Assembly (NCBI GenBank): GCA_963667815.1
Contig: OY764021.1
Reading direction: 5' to 3' (one strand)
DNA length: 64,000 bases
Origin: Saccharicrinis sp963667815
GTDB lineage: Bacteria; Bacteroidota; Bacteroidia; Bacteroidales; Marinilabiliaceae
In this document: positions 44,081 to 52,316 of the stretch, in pieces
Layout of the letters: each line of letters starts with the position of its first letter
Position numbering within the stretch: the stretch's first letter is position 1
Position numbers and translations under genes: made by a program
Notes under the pieces: generated by a model
Database searches by the model: none
Told to the model about the DNA's origin: nothing
What the model saw: the letters and a program-made list of their open reading frames with translations, nothing else

Positions 44081-46459
44081 TTATTCTATTGTTATTTCTA
44101 AGTTTCCAGATTTAAGTCCTTCAGAAGATGCTGAAATGGTTATAACACCTGAGTTTTCTCCTGCTTTTAGTAAAATGGTAGCAATACCTGCTTCTGCATT
44201 AATAGGATTTGAGCCTATTAGTTCAGCATCTCCGGTAATGGAATATTTAATACTATTCTCAGCCAATGGATTTATTGTTCCATTTTCATCTACAATAGCA
44301 GCATAGGCAAATACAATATCGTTGCATCCACTCTGAAGTTTTTTACCACTTTCATCAATCCATAGTTTGATTGCTTTTGCATCACCTGGTGTTTTTTGGA
44401 TGGCTTGAGCAACTTCTTTACCGTTTACATAGCCTTTTGCTTCAATTTGTCCCGGAGTGAATGCATCCAGTTGAAAAGTAAATGGAGGATGCGTTAAATG
44501 AGTTGTATTTCTATCCTGATCAGGTTTTTGTTTACCAATGCTTTTGTTGTTTACAAATAGCTCCACTTCATCACAATTACTGTATACTTTGATGTTTAAA
44601 AATGAAGGATCGTTGTAGTAGTTTGCAATAGCAACCATTGGTTGAGCAAAATCATTTAAAGATGATTCTCCAATATTAGCCTGACTTTGGTAAAAGTAGA
44701 ATGCAAACTTTGGTAAGCGAAAAATATCCATAATACCCGATGATTCCAGGTCATTAGTATAACCACGGTTATAGTCAAACATCAACCAATTGGCATCTCC
44801 AATAGCATTTCCCTGTAAGTTATTGTTATGAGATTCCTGGTAATTTAAGGCTTGCTGAGCTAATCGTTTCTGACCATGAGCCCTTAACTGGCGTGAAGTA
44901 CGTTCTTCGTCAGACAGGTCTTTAAAAGCCTTTTGATTGAAACCTGCATTTTGTGCATAATATTCCCAATCACCGTACTCTGCAATAAATAAAGGTGTAT
45001 CTTTTTTGTAATCGTTCCAGTAAACCGGTGGTTTTGCATGCTGACGAGCAGGAATAAATACATCGTAAGCATAATCTAACCAACCACTGGTGTAAACATT
45101 TGATCCCGGAAATTCTTCATGAACAACCTGATGAGATTTTTCCATAAACTCATTGGTCATTAATGATTCATTTAACGAAGCCTCCCAAATAATTACAGAA
45201 GGGTGATTACGATCCACACGAACCATTCTTCTTATATCTTTAATGGCATTATCCTGAAACTCTTCATTACCAAAAAACTGCCATCCGGGTATTGCATCCA
45301 TAACCAAAATACCCAACTCATCACAAGCATTAATAAAAGATTGACTTTGCGGATAATGAGAAAGACGAACAAAGTTGAATCCGGCTTGCTTAATTTTGTA
45401 GGCATCGCGATAGTTTGCGTTATCCGATAAAGCATAACCAACATATGGATATTCCTGATGTCTGTTTGTTCCTCTTAATTTTAATTTCTCACCGTTAATC
45501 TTGAACCCTTCTTTAGCTGTTATTTCAAAAGATCTGATTCCTATATTTAAAGATCTTTGGTCTACAGCTTGCCCATTGGAAATGGTTTTTACAACAAGTT
45601 TATACAATGAAGGTGAATTAGGAGACCACAGTTCCGGATTTTCAATATCTAGTTTATTGTTAACAACACTTGTAGAGTTGGTGTCAATTGATTGTTCTGG
45701 CGAAGTAATGGATTGAATAAATTGATCACCGTGATACAATTCTGTTTGAATTTTAAAGCTTTGGTCTTTTGAATCATCGTTTTTCATGTCCACAGCTACA
45801 TTTATAGTTGCTGCTTTTTTACTTACGTTTTCATAGGTAACAAAAACACCACCTGCAGCTACATGATCTACTTCAAATTCGTTAGAAATGTGCAATGGAT
45901 CTTTTACATATAACCATACATTTCGGTAAATTCCACTGTAGAAGTTAAAATCCAAAACATCGATAGCTTTTCCTGGTGGTACCAAAGGATTGTTCTCGTT
46001 GTTCAGTTTTACAATCAGACAGTTTTCAGCTTTCGCTGATACTTCATCGGTTATATCAACATAAAAAGGCAGGTATCCCCCTAAATGCTTTTTGAGTAAT
46101 TTACCATTCAGATATATTTCCGAAACTTGCATAGCACCTTCAAAGTATAATCCCAGATGTTTGTTGACAAACTCTTTTTTGATGGAAAAATTCTTTTTAT
46201 AATAACATGTTCCTTGCCATTGATCTCCTTTAATTACTAAAGGTTCAATTTGCGCAGTATGAGGTAATGAAACTTTTTCCCATTGAATAGAATTGGATTG
46301 GGCAAGTTCTGAAATATCAGAATCTACGTCTTTAATAAACTCCCAACCTTTGTTAAAGGAATTTTTTCCAGGTACGTATGAATCTGTTTTATTGTTATTG
46401 CACGACCATAAGCCAATTTGAATGGCCAGGAGTAAAAGTAGTTTTAAACTGTTTCGCAT
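44081..46459 (-). CDS. GH2 beta-galactosidase-like lipoprotein
   Basis: A 792-residue exported lipoprotein (LWSCNNNKTD). Order: sugar-binding N-terminal domain, immunoglobulin-like GH2 domain, TIM-barrel catalytic domain, and C-terminal beta domains (DUF4982-like). The acid/base is the Glu in NHPSVIIWEASLNES, and the nucleophile is the Glu in LFIAEYGDWE. In this setting it most likely trims terminal beta-galactose from galacto-oligosaccharides made by the GH53 enzymes. Beta-glucuronidase or other GH2 specificities cannot be excluded by sequence alone. It lies second in the operon. Confidence 0.87.
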   Translation of the reverse strand: MRNSLKLLLLLAIQIGLWSCNNNKTDSYVPGKNSFNKGWEFIKDVDSDISELAQSNSIQWEKVSLPHTAQIEPLVIKGDQWQGTCYYKKNFSIKKEFVNKHLGLYFEGAMQVSEIYLNGKLLKKHLGGYLPFYVDITDEVSAKAENCLIVKLNNENNPLVPPGKAIDVLDFNFYSGIYRNVWLYVKDPLHISNEFEVDHVAAGGVFVTYENVSKKAATINVAVDMKNDDSKDQSFKIQTELYHGDQFIQSITSPEQSIDTNSTSVVNNKLDIENPELWSPNSPSLYKLVVKTISNGQAVDQRSLNIGIRSFEITAKEGFKINGEKLKLRGTNRHQEYPYVGYALSDNANYRDAYKIKQAGFNFVRLSHYPQSQSFINACDELGILVMDAIPGWQFFGNEEFQDNAIKDIRRMVRVDRNHPSVIIWEASLNESLMTNEFMEKSHQVVHEEFPGSNVYTSGWLDYAYDVFIPARQHAKPPVYWNDYKKDTPLFIAEYGDWEYYAQNAGFNQKAFKDLSDEERTSRQLRAHGQKRLAQQALNYQESHNNNLQGNAIGDANWLMFDYNRGYTNDLESSGIMDIFRLPKFAFYFYQSQANIGESSLNDFAQPMVAIANYYNDPSFLNIKVYSNCDEVELFVNNKSIGKQKPDQDRNTTHLTHPPFTFQLDAFTPGQIEAKGYVNGKEVAQAIQKTPGDAKAIKLWIDESGKKLQSGCNDIVFAYAAIVDENGTINPLAENSIKYSITGDAELIGSNPINAEAGIATILLKAGENSGVITISASSEGLKSGNLEITIE

Positions 46460-46505
46460 TTGTATGTAAATGTTTGTAATGTTATAGGTAATGATTGGGC
46501 AAGAT

Positions 46506-46532
46506 CCCTCCTGAACGCGAAATTCAGGAGGG
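46506..46532 (-). other. Intercistronic hairpin between the first two operon genes
   Basis: CCCTCCTGAA (46506-46515) pairs perfectly with TTCAGGAGGG (46523-46532), with a 7-base loop. No U-run follows. It could protect one part of the mRNA or weakly reduce read-through into GH2. Confidence 0.5.
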
Positions 46533-46577
46533 TGGCTGAGAATTCTGTTATCTTGCTTAATATTCTAATATTCTGTG

Positions 46578-47744
46578 TTATTCAATTGATAAATAATTGA
46601 TAGCATCTGTTGCATTACCATCGTAATCAAACAGCGTAGTGTTTTCCCATGCGGAACCATGACCCCATAAATCTTTCATGTCTGATGAAATCCAGGCAGG
46701 TTCCCAATACATAACCCCTTTAGCACCTGCCTGGATCATATTGTTGGTCAAGTCGGTTAAAAATTTCTTTTGTCCTTCAATACTTACAGGGTAACCCTCA
46801 ATCTTAGTATCTTCTCCAAAAATATTTTTGTAGTCATCGCCTTGCTCCGATGTATAAGGGTAGCCGGTTTCAAGTACCACAATATCTTTGTTTATTTCGT
46901 TTTTAAGTTTATTTACAACAGCAGGTAAATCATTAAAAGAAACATCTTTATGCCAGTGAGGATAGTAAGAGAATCCTGCTATATCAAAATCCGTAACGTT
47001 TGCTTTGCTAATGATACCTTTAAACCACCAGTTTAAATTTGTAGGATCAGCAACATGTAATGCAATTATGGTTTTTGTTCCACTTTCTGCATCTATATCT
47101 CTTACAGCCTGTATACCTGCATTTAATATCCTTCCAAAGTTTTCCCAATTATCATCACAAATAGAAAGTTTAGGAAATGAATCCTGAGTTTCAGTAATCA
47201 TCATTCCACAATTGGTTTCATTTCCAATCTGAACCATTTCTGGTAGCAGATCATCCTTTTTTAAACTGCTTAAAACACCATATGTATAGTTGTATAAGCT
47301 ATCGCATAAAATATTTATATCATCAATGTTTTCCCATGCTTTAGGAGCTTTCTGGTGCGAAGGATCTGCCCACACATCTGAATAATGGAAATCCAGATTA
47401 ACAGCCATACCCAGGTCTTTGGCTCTTTTAATAGATTTCTTAATATCATTTAGTCCGCTATACAATGGTGTGTTTTTACCATATACATCATAAGTCCAAT
47501 CCGGATTATTCCAAATCCTTAGCCTCACAATATTGGCTCCTTTATCCCTAAAAAGTTCAAAACAGTCAACAGGTTTTCCATTTTCTTTATATACGCCACC
47601 ATGGTCTTCCACCTGATTTACATACGATAAATCAACTCCCATCATAAACTCATTAATTGGCCTTACTTTTTTAGTGCAAGAAGTGCCTATTAACAGCGTT
47701 GCTGAAAAAACTAATGCTATTCTATAAAGCTTTCTTTTTATCAT
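46578..47744 (-). CDS. GH53 endo-beta-1,4-galactanase, second copy
   Basis: A 388-residue lipoprotein (LIGTSC lipobox followed by basic TKKVR, not an acidic export tail, so it may face the periplasm). GH53 motifs: MMGVDLSYVNQ near 35, IVRLRIWNNPDW near 74, DFHYSDVWADP near 120, acid/base in QIGNET near 177 and nucleophile in VVLETGYPYT near 301. It is first in the operon, reading away from the divergent regulator. Compared with the copy at 36269 it is 30 residues longer and only moderately similar, so this is an old pair with likely divided roles (surface versus periplasm). Confidence 0.9.
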   Translation of the reverse strand: MIKRKLYRIALVFSATLLIGTSCTKKVRPINEFMMGVDLSYVNQVEDHGGVYKENGKPVDCFELFRDKGANIVRLRIWNNPDWTYDVYGKNTPLYSGLNDIKKSIKRAKDLGMAVNLDFHYSDVWADPSHQKAPKAWENIDDINILCDSLYNYTYGVLSSLKKDDLLPEMVQIGNETNCGMMITETQDSFPKLSICDDNWENFGRILNAGIQAVRDIDAESGTKTIIALHVADPTNLNWWFKGIISKANVTDFDIAGFSYYPHWHKDVSFNDLPAVVNKLKNEINKDIVVLETGYPYTSEQGDDYKNIFGEDTKIEGYPVSIEGQKKFLTDLTNNMIQAGAKGVMYWEPAWISSDMKDLWGHGSAWENTTLFDYDGNATDAINYLSIE

Positions 47745-47782
47745 CTTTTACAATTGTTATAATGTGTCTTAATTTCTATCAC

Positions 47783-47790
47783 CAAAAGTA
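47783..47790 (-). promoter_or_regulatory. -7 box of the galactan operon
   Basis: Minus-strand TACTTTTG, 39 bases before the ATG at 47744. No good -33 box, as expected if an activator is needed. Confidence 0.5.
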
Positions 47791-47835
47791 AATAAGTGTT
47801 AATTTTGTTGCTTTTTCGTAGCATACGAATAGTTG

Positions 47836-47995
47836 TTTAAATCTTACATTTTAAATTATCATAGTTTAAAAGGCTTTATTGGTAAGGGGTGCAGTGTTTT
47901 GTTGAATTTGTTTATATCTTACTATTATTGTTTTAAATCATACAAACAAAGCTGGCATTGTAAAAAATAAATATCTTTAATTTAAATCTTACATT
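47836..47995. promoter_or_regulatory. Thrice-repeated motif between the operon and its regulator
   Basis: TTTAAATCTTACATT occurs exactly at 47836-47850 and 47981-47995, with a variant TTTATATCTTACTATT at 47911-47926. The spacings are 75 and 70 bases, close to seven helical turns. One copy sits upstream of the operon -7 box and another directly upstream of the regulator -7 box. They are candidate binding sites of the AraC-type domain of the regulator. Confidence 0.5.
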
Positions 47996-47996
47996 G

Positions 47997-48004
47997 TAGA
48001 TTTG
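47997..48004 (+). promoter_or_regulatory. -7 box of the hybrid regulator gene
   Basis: TAGATTTG, a match to TAnnTTTG, about 58 bases before the chosen ATG at 48063 and touching the third copy of the repeated motif. Confidence 0.45.
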
Positions 48005-48062
48005 TAATGTTTGGATGATTAACAAATATTAAAGAGAATTGATTGCTTTTGTATTAAAGATT

Positions 48063-51000
48063 ATGTGCGAGTTGAATATTTCAGATGAGGTAAAGAGTAC
48101 TTTAGAAAAGTATATGTTGGTTTTCTTAATGATCTTTCTTTTTGTTCCCCTTTTATTTTCACAGGAAAAGGAGTCTTTGTACTTCTCCAATCTCAGGCAG
48201 GAAGACGGATTACCTTCAAATATGATTAATTCTGTTGTTCAGGATAAACTGGGGTTTATTTGGATAAGCACAAACAACGGAATTTGCAGATATGATGGCT
48301 ATTCAACATTGCTGTTTCAGCAAGATGCAACTCATAATAGTATCACTAATAACAACGTAAGTACTATGCTTATGGAAGGTGATACTTTATGGGTAGGTAC
48401 CTGGAGTGGTTTGTGTTATATAAATACCATTACTTTTGAGGTGAATAGGGTTAATTTGGGTCCTGAGATAACTATTCGTAGTTTATGTAAATCTATGGAT
48501 GGCCATTTGTGGATAGGCACTTCCAAGGGTTTGATTATATACGACAGGAGTAAAAACCAATATAAGTACTTCGATCCTCAAAATAGTAATTTGAGCCATT
48601 CTACTATACGTTGTTTTTACGAAACAAAAGACAGTACCATGTGGATTGGTACCTATCATAAACTCAATAAATATAAAAATGGGAAGTTTGAGTCGTTTGA
48701 TTTAAAAGGAGATTATAAACCATTACTTAAAAATAATCTGATTTTAGATATTAAACCATTGAGTGAAGAGAATGAAACGACTTTATTGATAGGAACTGAA
48801 ACCGGATTATCTGTATTTAATACTAAAACAGGCAAATCGGTTTTGTACAATAGCTCAAATACAAAAATCAGTAATGAAGTTGTAAAATGTATTCATCGTG
48901 AAGATGATCAACTGTGGTTGGGAACTGATTTTGGACTTTCGGTTTTTAATTTGAATTTTGAACAAATTGATGCCTATTATCATAATCCAATTATTAACCA
49001 TAGTATTGCCAATAATGTGGTTTGGGATATCTTTAGGGATAGAAATAATATGATATGGTTACTCACATCCAATGGAATTAGTTCTATAAATAAGAAGAAT
49101 CCTTTCTTTAAGCTGCATGAGGAGTTTTACTCCATTAACAATCAAAAAGCAGGAAATCAAATTCGTGATTTGCTTGTGGCTAAAGATGGTAAAACATATA
49201 TGGCTACTATTCATGGTGTAATTGTTCAGGATAATAACAGTAAAAAAAGAAATTACTTTACCGTTAATTCAGAAAATAAATTGCTGTTGGATAATACTTA
49301 TGCTTTAGCTGAAGATTCTTATGGTAAAATTTGGATTGGAACAGCTGGAGGAATAAATGTTTGGAATCCTGATACAAAAGATATGCACGCCATAAGTGCC
49401 AATAGAAATAATGGATTAACATCTAATTATATCAGTAGTTTTGCAATTACAAAAAATGGAACCTTATGGGTAAATGCATGGGAAGGTGGTATTTTTAAAA
49501 TTACTGGAGATCTTAAGAATCTGAATTCAATTCATTTTGATAAGATAGAAGATGCTGCGCCAGATAGAATCTACGCCTGTAATGAAGATCTCTTTTATGC
49601 CGAAGGTGACAGGTTGTGTAAAATTGAGAATAAAACACTGGTTAAGGAAATCGTAGGTTCTGTAAGTGATCTTTTTGTAAAACAAAACATTACAAGTTTA
49701 ACCTCTTCCGAAAAGGAAAGTATATGGCTGGCTTCAAACAAACAATTGGCACAATATTTTCCTGGTGCAGATAGTGTTATAACATATGCACTAAATAATC
49801 CAGTGGTTCAAACTCCAATAAGCCTTGAAATTGATCAGGATACAAATATTTGGATGGCATCATTAACTACTGTTTCAAGGTTTAATACCCATTCTGGTAA
49901 TATTATTTCAATGCCGCTTAATCCTGGTTTTCCATTAAAAAACTTTTATTCACAATGCAGTGCTTCTTCAAAAAATGGGGTTGTTTTATTTGGTGGTGAT
50001 AATGGTTACGTTGAGGTTAATTCTGCCATAAATATAAAGCAAGCAATAATGCCTAAAGCTGTAATTTCGGGATTGCAAATTAATAACGATAAGTTTGATA
50101 TTCTGCAAACACGAAATGTGCTTAAAAAGGATATTGCATATACAAAACATCTTGAGCTTGATTATTCGAATAACTCTGTGATTTTTTATTTTTCAACTTT
50201 GAATTATTGGTTGCCTCAAAAGAGCCATTTTAAGTACAGGCTAAATAATTTTGATACCGAATGGAGAAGTACACAGGATGTGAATTACGCAGCGTATTCT
50301 AATTTAAAACCCGGTCATTATGAATTAGAGGTGGAAGCCATTAATTATGCAGGATTAAAAAGTGATAGTAATACAAAATTGGATATTGTTATTTTGCCAC
50401 CTTTATGGTTAAGCGGTCCGTTTTTAGCCTTATATATTTTAATATTTATAGGTCTCATTTATTTTACCTTCAGAATATATGTAAAAAGGCAACATCTATA
50501 TAATCAACTGCGTTTAGCTAATCTGGAAAAGGTTCATTCAGAAGAAATATTAAATACCAAACAGCAATTTTTCACCAATATTTCACATGAATTCCGTACT
50601 CCCTTGAGCTTAATTACTCCGCCTATTCAGCAGGTTTTAAATTCGGGTGAACTACAAGGCAAAAATCTTGAAATGCTAAAGCTGGCTGAAAAAAATTCAA
50701 AGCGACTGTTGAAGCTGGTAAATCAAATACTGGATTTTAGAAAGATGGAGGAGCAAGATGTACCTCTAATGAAAAGTACTGTGGACATTGTTGCATTTTC
50801 AAAAGAGATCTATGACTCTTTCATGGATTTGTCCTCACGTAATGAAATTACTTACGAATTTACCTCTACAGAGTCATCTTGCCTATTGGTTTGTGATAAA
50901 GAAAAAATTGAAGCGATACTTTTCAATTTGTTGGCCAATGCTTTTAAGCATACACCTCCCAACGGAAAGATTCAAGTTGTTTTGGATAAAATAGTTCAGG

Positions 51001-52082
51001 ATAGAATCGATAAAATTCAGATTACAGTGGTTGATACCGGTGCCGGAATTAATATTGCTGATCAAACAAAAATATTCAATAGCTTTTATCAGGCCAATAA
51101 TAATGAATCAGGTCAGCAAGGAACCGGAATAGGTTTGGCAATGGCCAAACAGTATGCCTTGCTGCATCATGGTGATATTAAAGTAAAAAGTGAACTTAAT
51201 GTTGGAAGTGCATTTACTTTTGTTTTTCCAATTGAATATTCAGAGAAGGAAACTACAGTTGTTGTAGAAAATCATGTAGAGGATAGTAAAGATGAAAATA
51301 AGCACGTTACTGCAGATAAAACTCATCTTAAAAAGCTATTGATTGTAGATGATAATCCTGATATTCTGGATTATATTGAAATTAACTTAGGAATTGAATA
51401 CAACATTATTAAAGCTACCAATGGACAAAAAGGCCTTGACGTAGCTCGGGAAGAAAAGCCGGATATTATTGTTTCAGATATTATGATGCCTGTGATGGAT
51501 GGGCTTGAAATGTGTAAAATGCTGAAGCAAACTGCCGAACTTCACCATATTCCTGTTATTCTTTTAACGGCAAAATCGTTAGATGTACAAAAAGTTGAGG
51601 GAATTGAAAGTGGTGCCAATATGTATATTACCAAACCTTTTGATATAAACTATTTAAAGGCTTGCATTGCAAATTTGTTGGAGCGCGATCAGCAGTTATA
51701 TGATTTTATTAAGAAACAACTACTCATAAAGCCCATTGCTATTGCCGATTCTGATTCAAATCAGGACGAAATATTTATTAAAAAAGTAATGGATATTATT
51801 GCTGAAAATATTAGTAATCCTAACCTTTCTGTTGATTTGATAAGCTCAAAAATAGGATTGAGTTCAACTCATTTATATCGCAAATTAAAAGCAATTACCA
51901 ATCAATCAACAAAAGATATTTTAAAGAATTACAGACTTCAAAAGGCTGCCCAGATGATACAAAATAATGAAGGCAATATTACCGAAATAATGTACAACGT
52001 AGGGTTTAACAGTCTATCCAGCTTTTCCAAAAGTTTTAAAACTAAGTTTGGTGTGTCTCCAAGTGAGTATGCTAAAAAATAG
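48063..52082 (+). CDS. Hybrid two-component system regulator (HTCS)
   Basis: A 1339-residue one-protein two-component system that senses a periplasmic glycan and activates the adjacent operon. Order: N-terminal membrane/signal segment (about 17-37), two propellers of Reg_prop repeats (about 40-735, many GLPSNMINSV-, WIGT- and WLGTD-type motifs), a Y_Y_Y domain (to about 775), a transmembrane helix (about 780-806), HisKA with His842 in NISHEFRTP, HATPase_c with NLLANAFKH, DTGAGI and GTGIGLAMA, a receiver with Asp1139 in SDIMMPVMDG, and an AraC-type HTH at the end. The ATG at 48063 is chosen over a TTG at 48039; an ATG at 48114, directly before the hydrophobic segment, is also possible. Divergent to the galactan genes. 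Confidence 0.93.
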   Translation: MCELNISDEVKSTLEKYMLVFLMIFLFVPLLFSQEKESLYFSNLRQEDGLPSNMINSVVQDKLGFIWISTNNGICRYDGYSTLLFQQDATHNSITNNNVSTMLMEGDTLWVGTWSGLCYINTITFEVNRVNLGPEITIRSLCKSMDGHLWIGTSKGLIIYDRSKNQYKYFDPQNSNLSHSTIRCFYETKDSTMWIGTYHKLNKYKNGKFESFDLKGDYKPLLKNNLILDIKPLSEENETTLLIGTETGLSVFNTKTGKSVLYNSSNTKISNEVVKCIHREDDQLWLGTDFGLSVFNLNFEQIDAYYHNPIINHSIANNVVWDIFRDRNNMIWLLTSNGISSINKKNPFFKLHEEFYSINNQKAGNQIRDLLVAKDGKTYMATIHGVIVQDNNSKKRNYFTVNSENKLLLDNTYALAEDSYGKIWIGTAGGINVWNPDTKDMHAISANRNNGLTSNYISSFAITKNGTLWVNAWEGGIFKITGDLKNLNSIHFDKIEDAAPDRIYACNEDLFYAEGDRLCKIENKTLVKEIVGSVSDLFVKQNITSLTSSEKESIWLASNKQLAQYFPGADSVITYALNNPVVQTPISLEIDQDTNIWMASLTTVSRFNTHSGNIISMPLNPGFPLKNFYSQCSASSKNGVVLFGGDNGYVEVNSAINIKQAIMPKAVISGLQINNDKFDILQTRNVLKKDIAYTKHLELDYSNNSVIFYFSTLNYWLPQKSHFKYRLNNFDTEWRSTQDVNYAAYSNLKPGHYELEVEAINYAGLKSDSNTKLDIVILPPLWLSGPFLALYILIFIGLIYFTFRIYVKRQHLYNQLRLANLEKVHSEEILNTKQQFFTNISHEFRTPLSLITPPIQQVLNSGELQGKNLEMLKLAEKNSKRLLKLVNQILDFRKMEEQDVPLMKSTVDIVAFSKEIYDSFMDLSSRNEITYEFTSTESSCLLVCDKEKIEAILFNLLANAFKHTPPNGKIQVVLDKIVQDRIDKIQITVVDTGAGINIADQTKIFNSFYQANNNESGQQGTGIGLAMAKQYALLHHGDIKVKSELNVGSAFTFVFPIEYSEKETTVVVENHVEDSKDENKHVTADKTHLKKLLIVDDNPDILDYIEINLGIEYNIIKATNGQKGLDVAREEKPDIIVSDIMMPVMDGLEMCKMLKQTAELHHIPVILLTAKSLDVQKVEGIESGANMYITKPFDINYLKACIANLLERDQQLYDFIKKQLLIKPIAIADSDSNQDEIFIKKVMDIIAENISNPNLSVDLISSKIGLSSTHLYRKLKAITNQSTKDILKNYRLQKAAQMIQNNEGNITEIMYNVGFNSLSSFSKSFKTKFGVSPSEYAKK

Positions 52083-52288
52083 AATGTAACATTCTTCAAT
52101 AATTAAAGTATAAATTTTTTTTGTTTCTGGATTTTTTGAAACAAAACCATTAAATTTCTGTTTTACTATTGATTTATTTGCTAAGTATAAATGATTATAA
52201 ATCAGTTGTTGAATAGTAGAAGTTCATGTTTTAATATGGAAATTAACCATATGAACTAGGATTTGAACATTTGAATTTATTTTTTAAT

Positions 52289-52296
52289 TATATTTG
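52289..52296 (+). promoter_or_regulatory. -7 box of the acyl-ligase/acyltransferase gene
   Basis: TATATTTG, 20 bases before the ATG at 52317. TTTG at 52270-52273 is only 15 bases upstream, shorter than ideal. The spacer 52083-52288 shows no gene. Confidence 0.4.
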
Positions 52297-52316
52297 GCCG
52301 CATTTAAAAATACTAC

